The notes under the pieces are model-generated. The model was not told where the DNA came from, made no database searches, and saw nothing but the letters and a program-made list of their open reading frames with translations. A stretch of 15,455 nt of DNA from UBA8437 sp963578885 (GTDB taxonomy: Bacteria; Planctomycetota; Planctomycetia; Planctomycetales; Planctomycetaceae), in contig CAUZEQ010000093.1 of the NCBI GenBank assembly GCA_963578885.1, forward strand, positions 1 to 15,455, given 5' to 3'. This document shows, in pieces, positions 6,221-13,182 of this stretch. The position numbers and the translations under genes were made by a program. Position 1 is the stretch's first letter, and each line of letters starts with the position of its first letter.

Positions 6221-8560
6221 CTACCGTTTGGGCCATTTCAGGTGGCGGTGCAGGAAGTCGTAGGTGCCCTTGCCGTTGATCGTGTGGGGCCCGACAAAGA
6301 CCTCCATCTCCACCCGGTCGCCGATCCCGATCAGGTCGTAGTGCCGCTTCACCTTGGCGAATTCCCAGCCCACCCATTCGTCGGGAGCCACCCCGTCGAA
6401 GTGGCCTCGCTCGACCATGAACGGCCGCGGGGTCATCAGGTTCGAGAGTTCCGCGTAATTGGCCACGTGGCCCATGTTCCACTCGAAGATCTCGTACTCG
6501 CCGGTGAACACGTAGCTGTAGCCGTCCTCGCTGCTGGCATTCTTGACGACCCACTCATTGAAGTCGGCCGAGCAGATCGAGAGTGCATACTGCTTGACCA
6601 GCGGCGGAACCCGCACCGCCGTCTTGCCTCCGTAGGAGAGCCCGTAGAAGGCGATCCGCTTGAGGTCGACCTGCGGCAGGCTCGAGAGCCACTCGAGTGT
6701 CCGTTCGTGCTGAGGGATGATGTAGCTGAACAGCGACCGCTTCAACGGGTTGCTCTTGCGCTGAATGGTCCGGAACCGATCGCGGCCGCGGTAGGGGTTC
6801 TGGGGGGCGTAGGTGATGAAGCCCCGCTCGGCCAGCTTCGCCGCGAACGACTTGTAGTAACGGAACCCGTTTCCGGTCGCTGTGATCGTGTCCATCGGGA
6901 CCCCCTCGAGCCCGTGCTGGCAGACGACCACCGGCCGCCTCTCGCCGGGCTTGATGTCCTTGGGCATCAGCAGGATGCCCGAGGCGATCACGTCGGGATA
7001 GACATCGATCACGACTTCATAACCCCGGTAGGCGTCGGTATCGAGCACCTGCCGGGTGCGGACGTTAGGCGGGATGCTCGGCTTGGGCAGCCGCCCGATC
7101 AGCTCGTCGTAGACCAGGTCGCGGTAGGTCTCGACCGTGTCGGCCCAGGTCTTGAGATTCGAGCGGTTGGCACCCTTCCAGAGCTTGTCGCGGATCTTGG
7201 CACAGCGTCTCAGCAGTGTCTGGGTGAAGGCGACCAGTTCGCCGACCTGCTGCCCCTGTCGCCGCAGCGGATCCGGCAGTGACCCCTCGACAGTCGGCTT
7301 CGCGCCGCCGGCGGCCAGGGGTCCCCGGGCTCCGAGTCCTGCCAACAGTGCTGCAAGAGCCTCGGAAGTGCCCGCCGGCCCGTCGCCTTCACCTGAAGCG
7401 ACCAGCGTGGCGTGATCGGCGGCTTTCAGTTGAGTGTAGATTCCCAGTGCGCGGTCGAATTCGGCTCGGACCTGCCCCAGCGTGCAGTTCTCGATCGCTC
7501 CGGGTGCCGCGCCCCCGCCTCGTCCCTTGCCCGCCGCGGGCGGGCCGCTGACTTCCGGAGCCCGGCAGGCTTCGACCACCAGCGTCCGGGGCGCGATCAA
7601 CCCGGCCAGCTCGGCGTCGCCGAATTCGGTCAGCTGGCTCCAGACGTTCCGGTAAATCGGCTCTCTCCACACCTCCGCTCTCTGGTCGAAGTACCCGCTG
7701 ACCATCGCGGCGTCGATGCGGGTGTCGAGAGCGGCGGAGTGCAGTGCCAGCAGCGCCCCCTCGCCGACTCCCACCACCGCCAGCGGCAGCGGCTGCTTGC
7801 CATCAACGGCCAGCGAGTCGATCGCGGCCTGGATCTTCTGCACTTCGTAGCCGATCACGTGCCGACCCAGTTCGAACGCCATCCGGTAGACGAATTCGCG
7901 GTGCGGCTGGTTGGTGTAGCGGACGCGAGGGTCACCGGAGAACTGGGCGTCACGGCTGATCAGTGTCGGCACGATCACCCGGCACCCGTTTTCGACGAGC
8001 CGTCGGGCGAGTTGAGCCTGCGGCGTGACTCCCTCGGCCAGACCGCAAAACTGCTCGGGAGTCCAGTCGGCATCGGGCAGAGCGATCACGTTGGCGATCG
8101 GTGTGTCGGAGGGGATCAGCACCAGCCCTCGAGCGGTCACTCCATCGAGCACGTCCCAGCGGGCCACGTGAGCCGACCAGGCCTTGGTGCCGCCCACTCG
8201 AGAACTGTTCTCGAGCGTGGCGATGAGATGGATTTTCGGCGAGGTGACGCGGGCGTCGACGGCTCCGATGATGGTCCGAAACCGTGCCCGGTTCGCCGCG
8301 ACACTCCTGGCGTACGCTGCCGGGCTCGAAACGTCCCGCTTCCAGCGAGCGGCTCGGAGTTCCTCCGATCCGGCCAGGGCCCGCAATGCGTAGCGGTTGA
8401 TCCCGTCGACCATCAGCTCGTCGAGGGGCCCCTTGAGAGTCAGTGGCCGGGTGCCGGGAAACGGCCGGGGGTCTGCGGCGGTGGCCGTCGTGGCGATCGA
8501 CAGCAGGGTGAAGGCCAGCAGGGCAGAGCGGGCGACTTGCAGAGCGAACGGGCGGGTCAT
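6221..8560 (-). CDS. Secreted two-domain alpha/beta-hydrolase (dienelactone hydrolase / acetyl-xylan-esterase-like)
   Basis: Exported protein of 779 aa made of two hydrolase-like halves. Residues 1-29 form a signal peptide (basic start, LLAFTLLSIA core, ATA-AD cleavage). The N-terminal half (about 100-390) has the fold's strand and nucleophile-elbow pattern, VVGVGEGALLALHSA at 262-276, but the elbow is G264-V-G-E-G268, so the nucleophile Ser is Gly266. A Gly/Pro/Ala-rich segment (about 338-355) and a linker follow. The C-terminal half (about 500-779) has the oxyanion motif CQHG (547-550), an intact elbow GLSYGG with Ser642, an acidic candidate in VERGHFDG (716-723) and a probable His759 in VGPHTING. 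Activity is expected only there; the substrate, perhaps an acyl or acetyl ester of a polysaccharide, is a guess. The ATG at 8560 is chosen over upstream in-frame starts because of the signal peptide and GAGAG before it. It is divergent from the DUF3500 gene. Confidence 0.8.
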   Translation of the reverse strand: MTRPFALQVARSALLAFTLLSIATTATAADPRPFPGTRPLTLKGPLDELMVDGINRYALRALAGSEELRAARWKRDVSSPAAYARSVAANRARFRTIIGAVDARVTSPKIHLIATLENSSRVGGTKAWSAHVARWDVLDGVTARGLVLIPSDTPIANVIALPDADWTPEQFCGLAEGVTPQAQLARRLVENGCRVIVPTLISRDAQFSGDPRVRYTNQPHREFVYRMAFELGRHVIGYEVQKIQAAIDSLAVDGKQPLPLAVVGVGEGALLALHSAALDTRIDAAMVSGYFDQRAEVWREPIYRNVWSQLTEFGDAELAGLIAPRTLVVEACRAPEVSGPPAAGKGRGGGAAPGAIENCTLGQVRAEFDRALGIYTQLKAADHATLVASGEGDGPAGTSEALAALLAGLGARGPLAAGGAKPTVEGSLPDPLRRQGQQVGELVAFTQTLLRRCAKIRDKLWKGANRSNLKTWADTVETYRDLVYDELIGRLPKPSIPPNVRTRQVLDTDAYRGYEVVIDVYPDVIASGILLMPKDIKPGERRPVVVCQHGLEGVPMDTITATGNGFRYYKSFAAKLAERGFITYAPQNPYRGRDRFRTIQRKSNPLKRSLFSYIIPQHERTLEWLSSLPQVDLKRIAFYGLSYGGKTAVRVPPLVKQYALSICSADFNEWVVKNASSEDGYSYVFTGEYEIFEWNMGHVANYAELSNLMTPRPFMVERGHFDGVAPDEWVGWEFAKVKRHYDLIGIGDRVEMEVFVGPHTINGKGTYDFLHRHLKWPKR

Positions 8561-8609
8561 CGGTCTGGCTCTCTCGGGTGGGTGTCTCGAGCCGTACTCT
8601 AACCGCACC

Positions 8610-8639
8610 CCCACCGGGGATGCCACGCCCCGGGGTGGG
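8610..8639. other. Inverted repeat in the divergent intergenic region
   Basis: CCCACCGGGG (8610-8619) can pair with CCCC and GGTGGG (8628-8639) around an 8-nt loop with a 2-nt bulge. It lies between the divergent hydrolase (start 8560) and DUF3500 (start 8769) genes. It might be an operator or part of a leader; nothing in the sequence decides. Confidence 0.35.
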
Positions 8640-8768
8640 TCCGCATTGGCCCAGGCTCCTTTGTAGTTGCTCACCCGGAACCACGCAGGTAGGCTGTCGT
8701 GCTCCAGGTGCTCAGAGACCATTTCGATTCAACAACGATACTCTCTCATGTTCCAAGAGGATCAGACG

Positions 8769-9755
8769 ATGGCACACGATCACACGAATGGCTGTTCCGA
8801 CTGCGGTAACCTGTCGCGGCGCGATTTCGTCCGCAGTGTAGGTGGAGCGGCCTTGGCCGTCGGGGCCGGCTCGCTGAGTGGTTCCTTGTACGCTGCGCCT
8901 TCGGCCAAGAGTGCTGCCGAGACGGTTGCGGCAGAGCTGCACGGGTCGCTCACCGAGGCCCAGAAGAAGATGGTCGCTTTCGGGTTCGATCATCCGCTTC
9001 GCAAGAAGATCAGCGCCAACTGGGCGATCACCAAGCCGACGATCGGCGGCGATTTCTACACCGCCGAGCAGCGGGTGCTGATCGACAAGGTCGTCCGCGG
9101 CATGATGAGTGAAGACGGTTACGACCGCGTGATGCAGCAGATGGAAGATGACAACGGCGGGTTCAGCGAATACCACATCGCTCTGTTCGGCGAGCCGGGC
9201 AAGGGCAAGGGGGGCTTCGAGTTCGAGCTGACCGGTCGTCACCTGACGCTGCGAGCCGATGGCAACAGCGTGGAGGGTGCGGCCTTCGGCGGCCCGATCG
9301 TCTACGGCCACGGACTCTCCAACCCCAAGAAGCAACTCTACTACTACCAGACCCAGGCCGCCGACAAGGTCTTCAAGTCGCTCGATCCGAAGCAGGCCGC
9401 CGCGGCCAGCATCGGCAAGGAGCCCAAGGAGACTGCCGTGCTGCTGAGTGGCAAGAAGGGCAGCTTCCCGGGGATCAACGTCGGAGAATTGTCCAAGGAC
9501 CAGCAGCAGCTGGTGATGGCGACGATCAAGACGGTGCTCAACCCCTACCGGGCCGAGGACGTCAAGGAAGCCCTCAACGTGCTCAAGGCCGGTGGCGGTC
9601 TCAAGACCCTCAACATGGCCTTCTACACCGCCGCGGACCTCGACAACGACAAGGTCTGGGACGTGTGGCGACTCGAAGGGCCGACCTGGGTGTCGTTCTT
9701 CCGCGGAGCCCCGCACGTGCACGCCTACATCAACGTCGGGCTGAAGAACGTCTGA
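8769..9755 (+). CDS. Tat-exported DUF3500 family protein
   Basis: Exported protein of unknown biochemical function, 328 aa. The N-terminus has a twin-arginine signal: SRRDFV at 16-21, then a weakly hydrophobic Ala/Gly-rich stretch (GGAALAVGAGSLSGSLYAA, about 25-43). A CxxC pair (Cys9, Cys12) precedes the Arg pair. The mature part begins with LTEAQKKMVAFGFDHPLRKK, resembling the DUF3500 pattern. Later come ISANWAITKPTIGGDFYTAEQ, SEYHIALFGEPGKG, FEFELTGRHLTLRADGN and, at the C-terminus, GAPHVHAYINVGLK, all typical of the family. The ATG at 8769 has AAGAGG 8 nt upstream; the in-frame ATG at 8748 lacks such a site. Tat export suggests that it folds, perhaps with a cofactor, before export. It is followed by a strong hairpin and then the phoD-like gene. 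Confidence 0.85.
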   Translation: MAHDHTNGCSDCGNLSRRDFVRSVGGAALAVGAGSLSGSLYAAPSAKSAAETVAAELHGSLTEAQKKMVAFGFDHPLRKKISANWAITKPTIGGDFYTAEQRVLIDKVVRGMMSEDGYDRVMQQMEDDNGGFSEYHIALFGEPGKGKGGFEFELTGRHLTLRADGNSVEGAAFGGPIVYGHGLSNPKKQLYYYQTQAADKVFKSLDPKQAAAASIGKEPKETAVLLSGKKGSFPGINVGELSKDQQQLVMATIKTVLNPYRAEDVKEALNVLKAGGGLKTLNMAFYTAADLDNDKVWDVWRLEGPTWVSFFRGAPHVHAYINVGLKNV

Positions 9756-9781
9756 GTTTTGCTGCTCGACTCGACTGAAAC

Positions 9782-9817
9782 ACGACACCCGGTCCTGCCT
9801 GCAGGGCCGGGTGTTGT
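9782..9817 (+). terminator. Strong hairpin after the DUF3500 gene
   Basis: ACGACACCCGGTCCTG (9782-9797) pairs with CAGGGCCGGGTGTTGT (9802-9817) around a CCTG loop: 16 bp with only G/T wobbles. It begins 26 bp after the DUF3500 stop. There is no clean U-run (GTCGTCT follows). It most likely ends the DUF3500 transcript, leaving about 40 bp to the next start codon. Confidence 0.65.
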
Positions 9818-9855
9818 CGTCTCAAGAACTCCGCAACAAACGGGAACGCGTCTCC

Positions 9856-9882
9856 ATGCACAGCATGCACAGCATGCACAGG
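9856..9882. repeat. 9-bp tandem repeat carrying three in-frame start codons
   Basis: ATGCACAGC, ATGCACAGC and ATGCACAGG follow each other, encoding Met-His-Ser, Met-His-Ser, Met-His-Arg at the start of the PhoD-like protein. Copy-number change would lengthen or shorten the n-region of its signal peptide by three residues. Confidence 0.85.
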
Positions 9883-11310
9883 TCCCTCCACGGCACGCTG
9901 CTCGCGATCCTGCTGGCCAGCCTCGTCTCCCCAGCCACCGCCGCCGACGTGCACCTGGGCATGGGTCTGAGGGTGGGCGAGGTACGGGGCCATTCGGCGA
10001 TCGTCTGGACCCGGGTCACGGCGACGGCGAAGCGGAACGAGACGGGACATCGCGAGCCGAAGAAGCGAACGCCCCGGGTTGCCGACTACGTGCCCTCGAC
10101 GGTGCCGTTGACGAGCCGCCAGGGCGAGATCGACGGGGCGGCTGGGGAGGTGCGGGTGCACTGGTACCGCAAGGGGAAGAAGAAGGACCGCAGGAAGTCC
10201 GCGTGGGTCCGCGTCTCGAAGCAGCACGATTTCACTCACCAGTTCGCCCTCGACCGACTCGAGCCGGGCCGCAGCTACCGGGTCACGGTCGAGGCTCGCG
10301 CAGGTGCCGAGGCGAAGATCTCGGCCACCGCACGGGGCAGCTTCCAGACACCCTCGGCCGCCGACACGCCTCAGGATGTCACCTTTACCGTCGTCACCGG
10401 CCAGTCCTACTGGGACCTCGACGACCCCGCCGGCTACCACATCTACCCGGCGATGGCCCGGCTGAAGCCTCAGTTCATCGTCCCCACCGGCGACACGGTG
10501 TACCTGGACAGCGAGGAGCCTCGGGCACGGACCGTCGGCCTGGCCCGTTTTCACTGGCACCGCATGTACTCGCTGCCCCGCCACGTTGCCTTCCACCGCA
10601 AGGTGCCCGGCTACTGGGAAGTCGACGATCACGACAGCTGGGTTGATGACGGCTGGTCGACGAAACCGTCTCCCTGGATGCTGCCTCTGACGTTCGAGCA
10701 GGGTTTTGGGATCTACCGCGAGCAGGTGCCGATGGGCAAGTTGACCTACCGCACCGTTCGCTGGGGCCGCGACCTGCAGATCTGGATGGTCGAGGGTCGA
10801 TTGTACCGCTCGGCCAACTCGATGCCCGACGGTCCGAAGAAGACGATCTGGGGAGCCAAGCAGATGGCGTGGTTGAAGCGGACGATCCTGGCCAGCGATG
10901 CCAGCTTCCGCGTGCTGATCAGCCCGACCCCGATCGTTGGCCCCGACCGTCCCCGGGGCAAGAACGACAACCACTCGAATGCGGCGTTTGCGACCGAGGG
11001 GAACTACTTCCGAATCTGGACCCGACAGCACAAGCTCGAGAACTTCTTTGTCTGCTGCGGGGACCGGCACTGGCAGTACCTCTCGATCGACCCGGCCACC
11101 GGTCTCCGAGAATTCTCATGCGGACCCGCCAGCGACGAACACGCCGGCGGAACGCCCGGTCGCAATCGGGCTGTTCAGCCGTTTCACCGGGTCCAGGGCG
11201 GATTCCTCAGCGTTCGCGTCAGCCGCCGCGGCGATCGCGCGGTGATTTCTCTGAAGCACCACGGAGTGCACGGCAAGGTCTTCAACGAGTACCGCCAGGC
11301 GGTCGAGTAG
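9856..11310 (+). CDS. Secreted PhoD-like metallophosphatase (alkaline phosphatase D family)
   Basis: Exported metal-dependent phosphatase or phosphodiesterase-like protein, 484 aa. Residues 1-30 form a signal peptide (LLAILLASLVSPATAA). A fibronectin-like N-terminal domain (about 33-168) typical of PhoD follows (GEVRGHSAIVWTRV, then LEPGRSYRVTVEA). The metallophosphatase core has TGDTVYLD (211-218), WEVDDHD (254-260) and CGDRHW (401-406), expected metal ligands. The usual Cys-Gln at the first metal site of PhoD is TGQSYWD (181-187), so the Cys is Gly182, and the DxRxxR-like motif is VEGRLYR (312-318). Three in-frame ATGs (9856, 9865, 9874) lie in a 9-bp repeat; I take the first, which has GGGAA 9 nt before it. 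The open frame extends further upstream only through the terminator hairpin. The 3' end is duplicated 165 bp downstream. Confidence 0.85.
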   Translation: MHSMHSMHRSLHGTLLAILLASLVSPATAADVHLGMGLRVGEVRGHSAIVWTRVTATAKRNETGHREPKKRTPRVADYVPSTVPLTSRQGEIDGAAGEVRVHWYRKGKKKDRRKSAWVRVSKQHDFTHQFALDRLEPGRSYRVTVEARAGAEAKISATARGSFQTPSAADTPQDVTFTVVTGQSYWDLDDPAGYHIYPAMARLKPQFIVPTGDTVYLDSEEPRARTVGLARFHWHRMYSLPRHVAFHRKVPGYWEVDDHDSWVDDGWSTKPSPWMLPLTFEQGFGIYREQVPMGKLTYRTVRWGRDLQIWMVEGRLYRSANSMPDGPKKTIWGAKQMAWLKRTILASDASFRVLISPTPIVGPDRPRGKNDNHSNAAFATEGNYFRIWTRQHKLENFFVCCGDRHWQYLSIDPATGLREFSCGPASDEHAGGTPGRNRAVQPFHRVQGGFLSVRVSRRGDRAVISLKHHGVHGKVFNEYRQAVE

Positions 11311-11313
11311 CCG
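11279..11313. repeat. 35-bp direct repeat, copy A (end of the phoD-like gene)
   Basis: These 35 bases encode the last nine residues of the PhoD-like protein (FNEYRQAVE) and its TAG stop. They match 11444-11478 at 33 of 35 positions. The two differences are GCGGTC against GCAGTC and the stop TAG against CAG. Confidence 0.9.
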
Positions 11314-11443
11314 CGGGTGGAAACCCCGGGACTCTTGTGTAGTACAACGAGGGTGGAGACCCCGGGTTCCGACGGGAACACGCCCAACCCCATCAAGCCC
11401 CCGCCCTTGGCGGGGCCGGCAGCGCATAGCCCGGGGCCGTCGC
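11314..11443. repeat. Repeat-like GC-rich DNA between the two 35-bp direct repeats
   Basis: No gene is seen. Two similar subunits, GGGTGGAAACCCCGGGA (11315-11331) and GGGTGGAGACCCCGGGT (11351-11367), are 36 bp apart, separated by a small imperfect hairpin (CTCTTGT / ACAACGAG). A GC hairpin lies around 11400-11417 (CCCGCC TTGG CGGGG type). The 14-bp core TGGAAACCCCGGGA (11318-11331) recurs exactly at 15399-15412. This looks like an interspersed REP-type or MITE-like element rather than unique spacer DNA. Confidence 0.55.
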
Positions 11444-11478
11444 TCTTCAACGAGTACCGCCAGGCAGTCGAGCAGCCG
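11444..11478. repeat. 35-bp direct repeat, copy B (end of the anti-sigma gene)
   Basis: Near-identical second copy of 11279-11313, 165 bp further on. Read on the minus strand it encodes the last ten or so residues of the anti-sigma-like protein (about 564-573) and contains its TGA stop (11449-11447). Confidence 0.9.
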
Positions 11479-13168
11479 GCGGCCGTCCCCGTGGCGGTTC
11501 GGCGGATTTCTTGCGGGGCGAGGGGTTCGGACCCGGTCCGTTCCCGAGTCCGCCACCGCCTGGTCCGCGACGTGGCCGAATCCGTCCCAGCAGCCGGAAG
11601 TAGCGGCGGTACAACTGCAACGGGCTGGCGATCGCGTCGGGGTTGTTCTTCTGGAAGAGCGATCTGCGGAGTCGTCGCTTGGATTCCGATGGCGGAAGTC
11701 TCATCAGCTCGTCCTGCCGCTCACGCGACAATCCGACAAAGTGCTCCTGGAGATTTCGTTCCGACGGACGATTCCGCCTGATTTCCCGGAACGACTCGTA
11801 GACCAGGCCGCGGATGATCATCAAGCCCAGCCTCAACCTGCGCGTTTCGGGACCGTCGGCCTGCTTGATCCAACCGCGAACCGTGGCGCTGTGAATCGCA
11901 GCGACGATCGCTCGACCCAGCTCGGGATCCGGCCAGCGGGGTCGAACCCGCTTGGCCGCCGTCGGCGGTGAGGCAGCGGGTCGAGAGCCGTTGTTCAGCA
12001 GGGATGTCGACAGTTCCAGGACGAGTATCGCTCGTGTGGTCCCGGTCAGCTCGGCCTGCTTGCCCAATTGCTGCTTCTGCGCCCCCGACAAGTGTTGCTC
12101 GATGGCCGAAATGACTCTCGCGAAGTCCTCGCTCGAAAGCGACGGACCCTTTCCGAGTGCCGCGGCGGCCTGCGGCCCACCCAGCCTGCGGACCTTCTGT
12201 TGCTCCTCCTGTTCGTCGAGGTATCCCAGGACCAGGGTGATCTTGTCCGTGACTCCGGTGGTCGTCTTGCGGATCTCGTCTCGCTGCCACGGTCGCAGCG
12301 TTCTCAGCCAACCATGAAAGTCTGCGGCAACACCCGCCAGGCTGGGCGACCCGGAGATTTCGACGTCAAGTTGAATCAATTCGGCCTGCCGGGCCGCAGC
12401 CAGCCCCGAGAAGTCCTCGCGGTTCTTCGTCAGCTGTTTGCGGCGATCCGAGGGCAGGTCGGCAATGTAGGTCCGCCGCTCGCGGGGCTCTTCGGGGATC
12501 GCGGTGAGCAGGATCGAGTTCCTGGCGATTGGCTCGTCGAGCTCGCTGTCGCGAGGAAATCGCTCGGTTTCGGCCAGGGCCTTGATGAACTCGAGGTCAC
12601 CGATTTCGCGATAGGTCTCGAGCCGTTCGACGACCGAGAGCTGGGCGATCAGCTTGTGGGTCGGGTCCGGTTGCCAGCGATCGGCGAGCAGCACCCCGGC
12701 GACTCCCGAGACCGACAGCACCAGGGCCCAGACAATCGCCAGCAGACCGCGGCGAGGCCAGGGCGAGGGTGGTGGCGGCTCCTCGTCCCGGATCACCTGC
12801 ATGGTCGCCAGCGTCTGGGCCGAGAATTCTTCGGTGACCGCCGGACGGGGCAGTACGTCCAGCAGGTCCCAGGTCTGCCTGAGCTGTTCGACATTGGCTC
12901 GAGCATCGGGCTGCTGCACCAGCACCTCGTCGAGTTCCTGCATGTCCCGCTCGTTCAACTCGCCGTCGAGGTAGGCGACCAGGTTGGCCCGCCAGCCGGG
13001 ACCGAAGTCGGCGGTCGTCTCACCGCCGGGTTCCTCGGCACCAGCCGCCGCTGGCTCGGCCCGAGTCTCCTCGGGAGCCTGCGGCGAGCGATCCTCCGAG
13101 TTGCTCTCGGACACCGGGTCCTGACCGTCAGGTGGATCTGCGGGAAGAGGGGGATCGGGAGTGTTCAT
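11447..13168 (-). CDS. Large one-pass membrane anti-sigma-factor-like protein
   Basis: Probable membrane regulator holding the adjacent ECF sigma factor, 573 aa. Residues 1-55 are a Pro/Glu-rich disordered lead. About 58-105 (NLVAYLDGELNERDMQELDE and following helices) resembles the sigma-binding start of anti-sigma proteins but lacks the zinc HxxxCxxC motif. One transmembrane helix spans 141-163 (LLAIVWALVLSVSGVAGVLL). The long outer part is helical and Arg/Glu-rich, with recurring phrases such as LPSDRRKQLTKNREDFSGL (238-256) and GLSRERQDELMRLPPSESK (479-497), and ends in a Pro/Gly/Arg-rich tail (from about 531). No recognised catalytic domain. It starts 14 bp after the sigma stop, with no purine-rich ribosome site but a run of eight C in the gap, suggesting translational coupling. 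The function call rests on the sigma-factor neighbour plus topology. The last residues come from a duplicated piece of phoD. Confidence 0.7.
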   Translation of the reverse strand: MNTPDPPLPADPPDGQDPVSESNSEDRSPQAPEETRAEPAAAGAEEPGGETTADFGPGWRANLVAYLDGELNERDMQELDEVLVQQPDARANVEQLRQTWDLLDVLPRPAVTEEFSAQTLATMQVIRDEEPPPPSPWPRRGLLAIVWALVLSVSGVAGVLLADRWQPDPTHKLIAQLSVVERLETYREIGDLEFIKALAETERFPRDSELDEPIARNSILLTAIPEEPRERRTYIADLPSDRRKQLTKNREDFSGLAAARQAELIQLDVEISGSPSLAGVAADFHGWLRTLRPWQRDEIRKTTTGVTDKITLVLGYLDEQEEQQKVRRLGGPQAAAALGKGPSLSSEDFARVISAIEQHLSGAQKQQLGKQAELTGTTRAILVLELSTSLLNNGSRPAASPPTAAKRVRPRWPDPELGRAIVAAIHSATVRGWIKQADGPETRRLRLGLMIIRGLVYESFREIRRNRPSERNLQEHFVGLSRERQDELMRLPPSESKRRLRRSLFQKNNPDAIASPLQLYRRYFRLLGRIRPRRGPGGGGLGNGPGPNPSPRKKSAEPPRGRPPAARLPGGTR

Positions 13169-13182
13169 GGTGCCGGGGGGGG

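Noticed and set aside
8667..8695. Promoter for the DUF3500 gene (TTGCTC, 17 bp, TAGGCT)
   Set aside because: Only three of six matches in each box; spacing alone is not evidence.
8712..9788. 358-residue minus-strand frame opposite the DUF3500 gene
   Set aside because: The sense strand carries a Tat signal, a good ribosome site and family motifs; the antisense frame shows none of these.
9730..11070. 446-residue minus-strand frame opposite the phoD-like gene
   Set aside because: Antisense shadow; it would start inside the coding region and cross the terminator hairpin.
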